From Caballeronia turbans (GTDB lineage: Bacteria; Pseudomonadota; Gammaproteobacteria; Burkholderiales; Burkholderiaceae): a stretch of DNA of 64,000 nt. Below are positions 61,333-64,000 of the stretch, piece by piece (positions within the stretch are counted from its first letter, which is position 1; every line of letters starts with the position of its first letter). The stretch is taken from positions 1 to 64,000 of the forward strand of contig FCOD02000001.1 of NCBI GenBank assembly GCA_001544655.2, given 5' to 3'. A model generated the notes under the pieces. That model worked only from the letters and a program-made list of their open reading frames with translations, was not told the DNA's origin and made no database searches. The translations under genes and the position numbers were made by a program.

Positions 61333-62454
61333 ATGCAGATTCATCACCATCCGCTCGTCGGTGCGTCGCTGGGCACCGGGCGGGCGATCACGAGCTATCG
61401 GTTCGGTCCGCAGGACGGCGATTTGCCCAAGGTTTATATCCAGGCGTCGCTGCATGCGGACGAATTGCCCGGCATGGTCGTCGCGTGGATTCTCAAGCAG
61501 CACTTTGCCGGATTGGAAGCCGCGGGACGTCTGGGTGCGCGCGTGGTGCTCGTGCCGGTCGCGAATCCGGCGGGCCTGAATCAGCACTGGTTCGGCGCGC
61601 AGATGGGCCGCTTCGAGATGCGCTCGGGTCAGGACTTCAACCGGCGCTTTCCCGAGTTCGGCGCCGGACTCGCGTTGCAACTGAAAGACCGTCTCGCCGA
61701 TGACGAAGCGCACAACGCGCGCGTGATCCGCGCGGCGCTTTCCGATGCGCTCGCGGCGCGCCGGCCCGCGACCGAACTGGAGTCGCAGCGCCTCGAACTG
61801 ATGAAGCTCGCGTGCGATGCGGATCTCGTCATCGACCTTCATTGCGACTGGGAAGCCGTTGCGCATCTTTATACGACGCCTGACGCGTGGCCCGCGATCG
61901 AGCCGCTCGCGCGCTATCTCGGCAGCGAGGCGCAGTTGCTCGCGGACGTGTCGGGCGGCGAGCCGTTCGACGAGGCGTGCACGGCGGCGTGGCGCTATCT
62001 GCGCGGCGCGTTCGAAGATCGTTTCCCGATTCCGATGGCCACGCGCTCCGTCACGCTCGAACTGCGCGGCGTGCGCGACGTGTCGCACGACATGGCTGCG
62101 CGCGATGCTCAGGCCATCGTCGATTATCTGACGCATATCGGCATGATCGCGGGCGAGGCGCAGGAACCGCCGCCGCTGCGTCATCGCGCGACCCCACTCG
62201 CCGGATGCGAATACGTGCACGCGCCGGTGTCGGGCGTCATTCTGCATCGGCGGGATATCGGCGAGACGGTGCGCGCGGGCGACGTCATCGCCGACGTGCT
62301 CGACCCGCTCGATGACCGGCTCGTGCCGCTCGTCGCGCAGACCGAGGGCGTGCTGTACGCGCGGCACTGGACACGTTTCGCGACGGCGGGAATGCTGGTC
62401 GCGCGCATCGCGGGCGACGGCGCGGCGCGGCAGGGCGACTTGCTCGTGCCCTAG
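61333..62454 (+). CDS. Succinylglutamate desuccinylase/aspartoacylase family protein
   Basis: A 373-residue zinc carboxypeptidase-fold enzyme. The zinc ligands are in SLHADELPG (H-x-x-E, about residues 34-42) and IDLHCDWE (His, about 170). The C-terminal beta domain has a biotinyl/lipoyl-like look (VHAPVSGVILHRRDIGETVRAGDVIADV). Members remove acyl groups from acylated amino acids such as N-succinylglutamate or N-acetylaspartate. Its place after a basic-amino-acid binding protein suggests an arginine or lysine breakdown link (inference). Confidence 0.86.
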   Translation: MQIHHHPLVGASLGTGRAITSYRFGPQDGDLPKVYIQASLHADELPGMVVAWILKQHFAGLEAAGRLGARVVLVPVANPAGLNQHWFGAQMGRFEMRSGQDFNRRFPEFGAGLALQLKDRLADDEAHNARVIRAALSDALAARRPATELESQRLELMKLACDADLVIDLHCDWEAVAHLYTTPDAWPAIEPLARYLGSEAQLLADVSGGEPFDEACTAAWRYLRGAFEDRFPIPMATRSVTLELRGVRDVSHDMAARDAQAIVDYLTHIGMIAGEAQEPPPLRHRATPLAGCEYVHAPVSGVILHRRDIGETVRAGDVIADVLDPLDDRLVPLVAQTEGVLYARHWTRFATAGMLVARIAGDGAARQGDLLVP

Positions 62455-62513
62455 CGGCGCGGCGGCGCGTACCATAAATCGACTGGGCCTAACGTCATGG
62501 AGAACAAGAAAAC

Positions 62514-62975
62514 ATGCTGAAGAATATCGATCCGCTGCTCAACGCCGACATCCTGCACGCGCTTTGCGCGATGGGCCACGGCGACGAGGTCGTGATCTGC
62601 GACGCCAACTTTCCCGCCGATTCGGTCGCTCGTCAGACCGTGCTCGGCCGCGTGCTGCGGCTCGATGGCGTTGGCGCGCCGCGCGCGGTGCAGGCGGTGC
62701 TCTCGGTGCTGCCGCTCGATACCTTCGTCGATCATCCCGCCGAGCGGATGGAAGTCGTCGGCGACGCGGCCGCGCTGCCCGCCGTGCAACGCGAGGCCCA
62801 GCGCGAGATCGACGTCGCCGAAGGTCGCGCCGTGCCGTTTGCGTCGGTCGAGCGCTTCGCGTTTTACGAGCGCGCGAAGAAGGCGTATTGCGTGATCGCC
62901 ACCGGCGAGACGCGCGGCTACGGCTGCTTCATTTTCAAGAAAGGCGTGCAACTCGCGCCGGACGTGCCGCAGTAA
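62514..62975 (+). CDS. fucU: RbsD/FucU family sugar mutarotase
   Basis: A 153-residue protein with the FucU/RbsD fold that speeds interconversion of sugar anomers, L-fucose in the FucU branch. It opens with LKNIDPLLNADILHALCAMGHGDEVVICDANFPA, where the conserved His and Asp of the active site sit (GHGD, about residues 21-24). The C-terminal ETRGYGCFIFKKG is typical of FucU. About 4.5 kb away lies an FAH-SDR pair that could belong to a deoxy-sugar pathway. Confidence 0.87.
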   Translation: MLKNIDPLLNADILHALCAMGHGDEVVICDANFPADSVARQTVLGRVLRLDGVGAPRAVQAVLSVLPLDTFVDHPAERMEVVGDAAALPAVQREAQREIDVAEGRAVPFASVERFAFYERAKKAYCVIATGETRGYGCFIFKKGVQLAPDVPQ

Positions 62976-63023
62976 GTCTGACCGGCGACCTAGGGGATAC
63001 CCTGTTGCATTTTTGTGAAATTG

Positions 63024-63051
63024 TTGCAATGCAGCGTAAACGGCGTATAGT
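63024..63051 (+). promoter_or_regulatory. Putative sigma-70 promoter of the 49-residue gene
   Basis: TTGCAA (-35) and TATAGT (-10) are separated by 16 bases in an A/T-rich pocket. The transcript would start near 63058 and carry a roughly 30-base leader with a TTCCCTAGC segment. Confidence 0.55.
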
Positions 63052-63089
63052 TAGGGTTATTCCCTAGCTACTTACCCTGAGAGCCGCTC

Positions 63090-63239
63090 ATGAAAACCAC
63101 TGCACAACAATCCCTGCTCGTTTCGTTCGGTTCCTGGCTGCGCGCGTCGAAGGCTGCGGTGCGTCGCGAGTGGAACCGTGCGCTGCAACTGCATCTGCAA
63201 AACTGCGAGATTCTCGTCGAATCCTATCGCCGCAAGTAA
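63090..63239 (+). CDS. Small basic protein (49 aa), function unknown
   Basis: A 49-residue frame predicted to be a single amphipathic helix rich in Arg, Lys and Trp (SWLRASKAAVRREWNRALQ). GAGAG lies about 5 bases before the ATG. A clear promoter precedes it and a strong terminator follows 33 bases after its stop, so it sits in its own transcription unit. No family recognised. It could be a small regulatory or nucleic-acid-binding protein. Confidence 0.6.
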   Translation: MKTTAQQSLLVSFGSWLRASKAAVRREWNRALQLHLQNCEILVESYRRK

Positions 63240-63272
63240 GCACCGCGCGACTGCATCCCGGTCAGAGCATCG

Positions 63273-63311
63273 AACAACGCCCCGGAAGCGCAAGGCTTCC
63301 GGGGCGTTGTT
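63273..63311 (+). terminator. Intrinsic terminator after the 49-residue gene
   Basis: A 17-bp perfect stem (63273-63289 with 63295-63311) encloses a 5-base loop. A T-run is absent beyond GTTGTT at the arm end, but the stem is very stable. Confidence 0.8.
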
Positions 63312-63345
63312 GCATTCGGGCCGCTGCTTTATCGAACGAAGCCGC

Positions 63346-63373
63346 TTGACATGCAACCAAATGGTTGCATAAT
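63346..63373 (+). promoter_or_regulatory. ArsR-family promoter with overlapping operator
   Basis: TTGACA (-35, 63346) and CATAAT (-10, 63368) are 16 bases apart. A near-perfect 20-base palindrome (ATGCAACCAAATGGTTGCAT, 63351-63370) fills the spacer. An ArsR dimer bound there would block RNA polymerase, implying autorepression. The regulator ATG lies 7 bases after the -10, so the transcript may be nearly leaderless. Confidence 0.75.
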
Positions 63374-63379
63374 GCGCTC

Positions 63380-63703
63380 ATGGATGACGATTCGGTTTTT
63401 CGCGCACTCGCGGACGCCAGCCGCAGGCAACTACTCGACAGGCTTCATCAAGCTAATGGGCAGACGCTCGGCGAACTATGCGATGGCCTTCGCATGACAC
63501 GACAGGCCGTGTCGAAGCATCTGGCGATACTCGAGGCCGCGAATCTTGTGTCGACGCAGCGTCACGGCCGCGAGAAGCATCATTTCCTCAATCCGGTGCC
63601 GATCCACGAGATCGCGCAACGCTGGATCAGCAAGTTCGAGCGTCCGCGCCTGGACGCTCTGTCCGACCTCAAACGCACGCTTGAAGGAGACGATCATGAG
63701 TAG
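63380..63703 (+). CDS. ArsR-family transcriptional repressor
   Basis: A 107-residue winged-helix regulator. The recognition helix region is LCDGLRMTRQAVSKHLAILEAANLV (about residues 35-59), and GREKHHFLNPVPIHEIAQRWI follows in the wing and dimer helix. The metal-binding ELCVCDL motif of arsenic sensors is absent, so it belongs to the ArsR group paired with SRPBCC proteins rather than to metal sensors. Its last 8 bases overlap the SRPBCC gene. The ATG at 63380 is the first after the promoter. Confidence 0.9.
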   Translation: MDDDSVFRALADASRRQLLDRLHQANGQTLGELCDGLRMTRQAVSKHLAILEAANLVSTQRHGREKHHFLNPVPIHEIAQRWISKFERPRLDALSDLKRTLEGDDHE

Positions 63704-64000
63704 CGACACCTTTGTATATGTGACCTACATCCGCACGACGCCCGATAAATTATGGGAAGCATTGACGACGCCGGAACATATAAAACGTTATTGGTTCGGC
63801 ATGCACCAGGAATCCGACTGGCAGGCCGGTTCGTCATGGAAGATGCTGTTCTCCGACGGGCGCGTCGCGGACGCGGGCGAAGTGCTCGAAGCCGAGCCGG
63901 GCAAACGCCTCGTGCTCAAATGGCGCAACGAGTTTCGCGAGGATCTGAAGGACGCGGGCTATTCGCGCTGCACTTACGAACTGGAGCAGCAGGGCGATGC
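63696..64000 (+). CDS. SRPBCC (AHSA1-like) domain protein, cut by window end
   Basis: The first 101 residues of an SRPBCC/AHSA1 START-like protein: YVTYIRTTPDKLWEALTTPE and YWFGMHQESDWQAGSSWKM are the family opening. AAGGAGA lies about 6 bases before the ATG, which overlaps the ArsR gene by 8 bases. Such proteins bind hydrophobic ligands in a deep pocket and often form a two-gene unit with an ArsR repressor. The C-terminus is outside the window. Confidence 0.88.
   Translation, partial: MSSDTFVYVTYIRTTPDKLWEALTTPEHIKRYWFGMHQESDWQAGSSWKMLFSDGRVADAGEVLEAEPGKRLVLKWRNEFREDLKDAGYSRCTYELEQQGD

Noticed and set aside
1-64000. Mobile islands, CRISPR arrays, tRNA or rRNA genes
   Set aside because: No transposase, integrase, direct-repeat array, cloverleaf or rRNA segment was recognised anywhere in the window.

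Overview
The window is high-GC DNA with dense, often overlapping genes. It reads as a chromosome segment of a Burkholderiaceae betaproteobacterium (Burkholderia, Paraburkholderia or Caballeronia type). The evidence is a ceoR/llpE-ceoA-ceoB-opcM efflux locus, DUF4148 and DUF1328 proteins, an aerobic cob gene set and class-typical palindromic repeats. No rRNA, tRNA, CRISPR array, transposase or phage gene was seen; the segment looks like ordinary chromosome.

Layout. 1-609: no convincing gene, two palindromic repeat relics. 0.6-5.7 kb: flavin monooxygenase with a DUF2783 partner, mobB, and the B12-dependent ribonucleotide reductase nrdJ. 5.7-14.6 kb: a DUF4148 secreted protein, then ceoR divergent from llpE-ceoA-ceoB-opcM, an RND efflux operon. 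14.7-18.4 kb: small hypotheticals, PPK2, an ornithine-cyclodeaminase-like imino-acid reductase, an IsdG-like monooxygenase and a DUF1428 protein. 18.4-37.9 kb: the cobalamin island. 37.9-42.6 kb: TerC, OpgC and DUF1328 membrane proteins and a sigma-54 activator. 42.6-44.8 kb: eutBC, a B12-dependent ethanolamine ammonia-lyase. 44.9-50.8 kb: mnmH, a permease, a cyanide-insensitive-type bd oxidase with a DUF2474 small protein, and a zinc metallopeptidase. 51.0-56 kb: heptosyltransferase, PilZ protein, DsbA/FrnE, an FAD oxidase and OsmC. 56-64 kb: LysR divergent from an FAH-SDR pair, a Ca2+/H+ antiporter, an amino-acid binding protein, a desuccinylase-family protein, FucU, and an ArsR-SRPBCC pair cut by the window end.

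How the parts fit. The island holds most of the oxygen-dependent corrin ring pathway: cobI, cobG, cobJ fused to CbiG, cobM, cobK, cobL, cobH, cobB, cobNW with ChlI/ChlD-type chelatase subunits, cobO and cobE. It also carries the cobalt uptake pair cbtBA. Three cobalamin riboswitches were found, in front of cbtBA, cobW-cobN-chlI-chlD and cobGHIJ, so cobalt uptake, insertion and early ring synthesis should fall when cofactor is plentiful. Two cofactor users, NrdJ and EutBC, lie on either side. No C-1 methyltransferase (CobF or CbiD) and no cobA, cobQ, cobU, cobS, cobT or cbiB was found, so the route must be completed elsewhere.

No wholly new multi-gene system is evident. The best unexplained signals are: a vWA chelatase subunit whose only full-length start is a CTG overlapping the previous stop codon; an esterase-like LlpE with Asp in the nucleophile position; a CobC-like phosphatase with Cys in place of the catalytic-motif Arg; the CbiG-CobJ fusion in a CobG-type pathway; uncharacterised DUF1289 and DUF4186 genes locked into cob operons; and a 93-bp perfect-armed palindromic repeat with relics at the window start.
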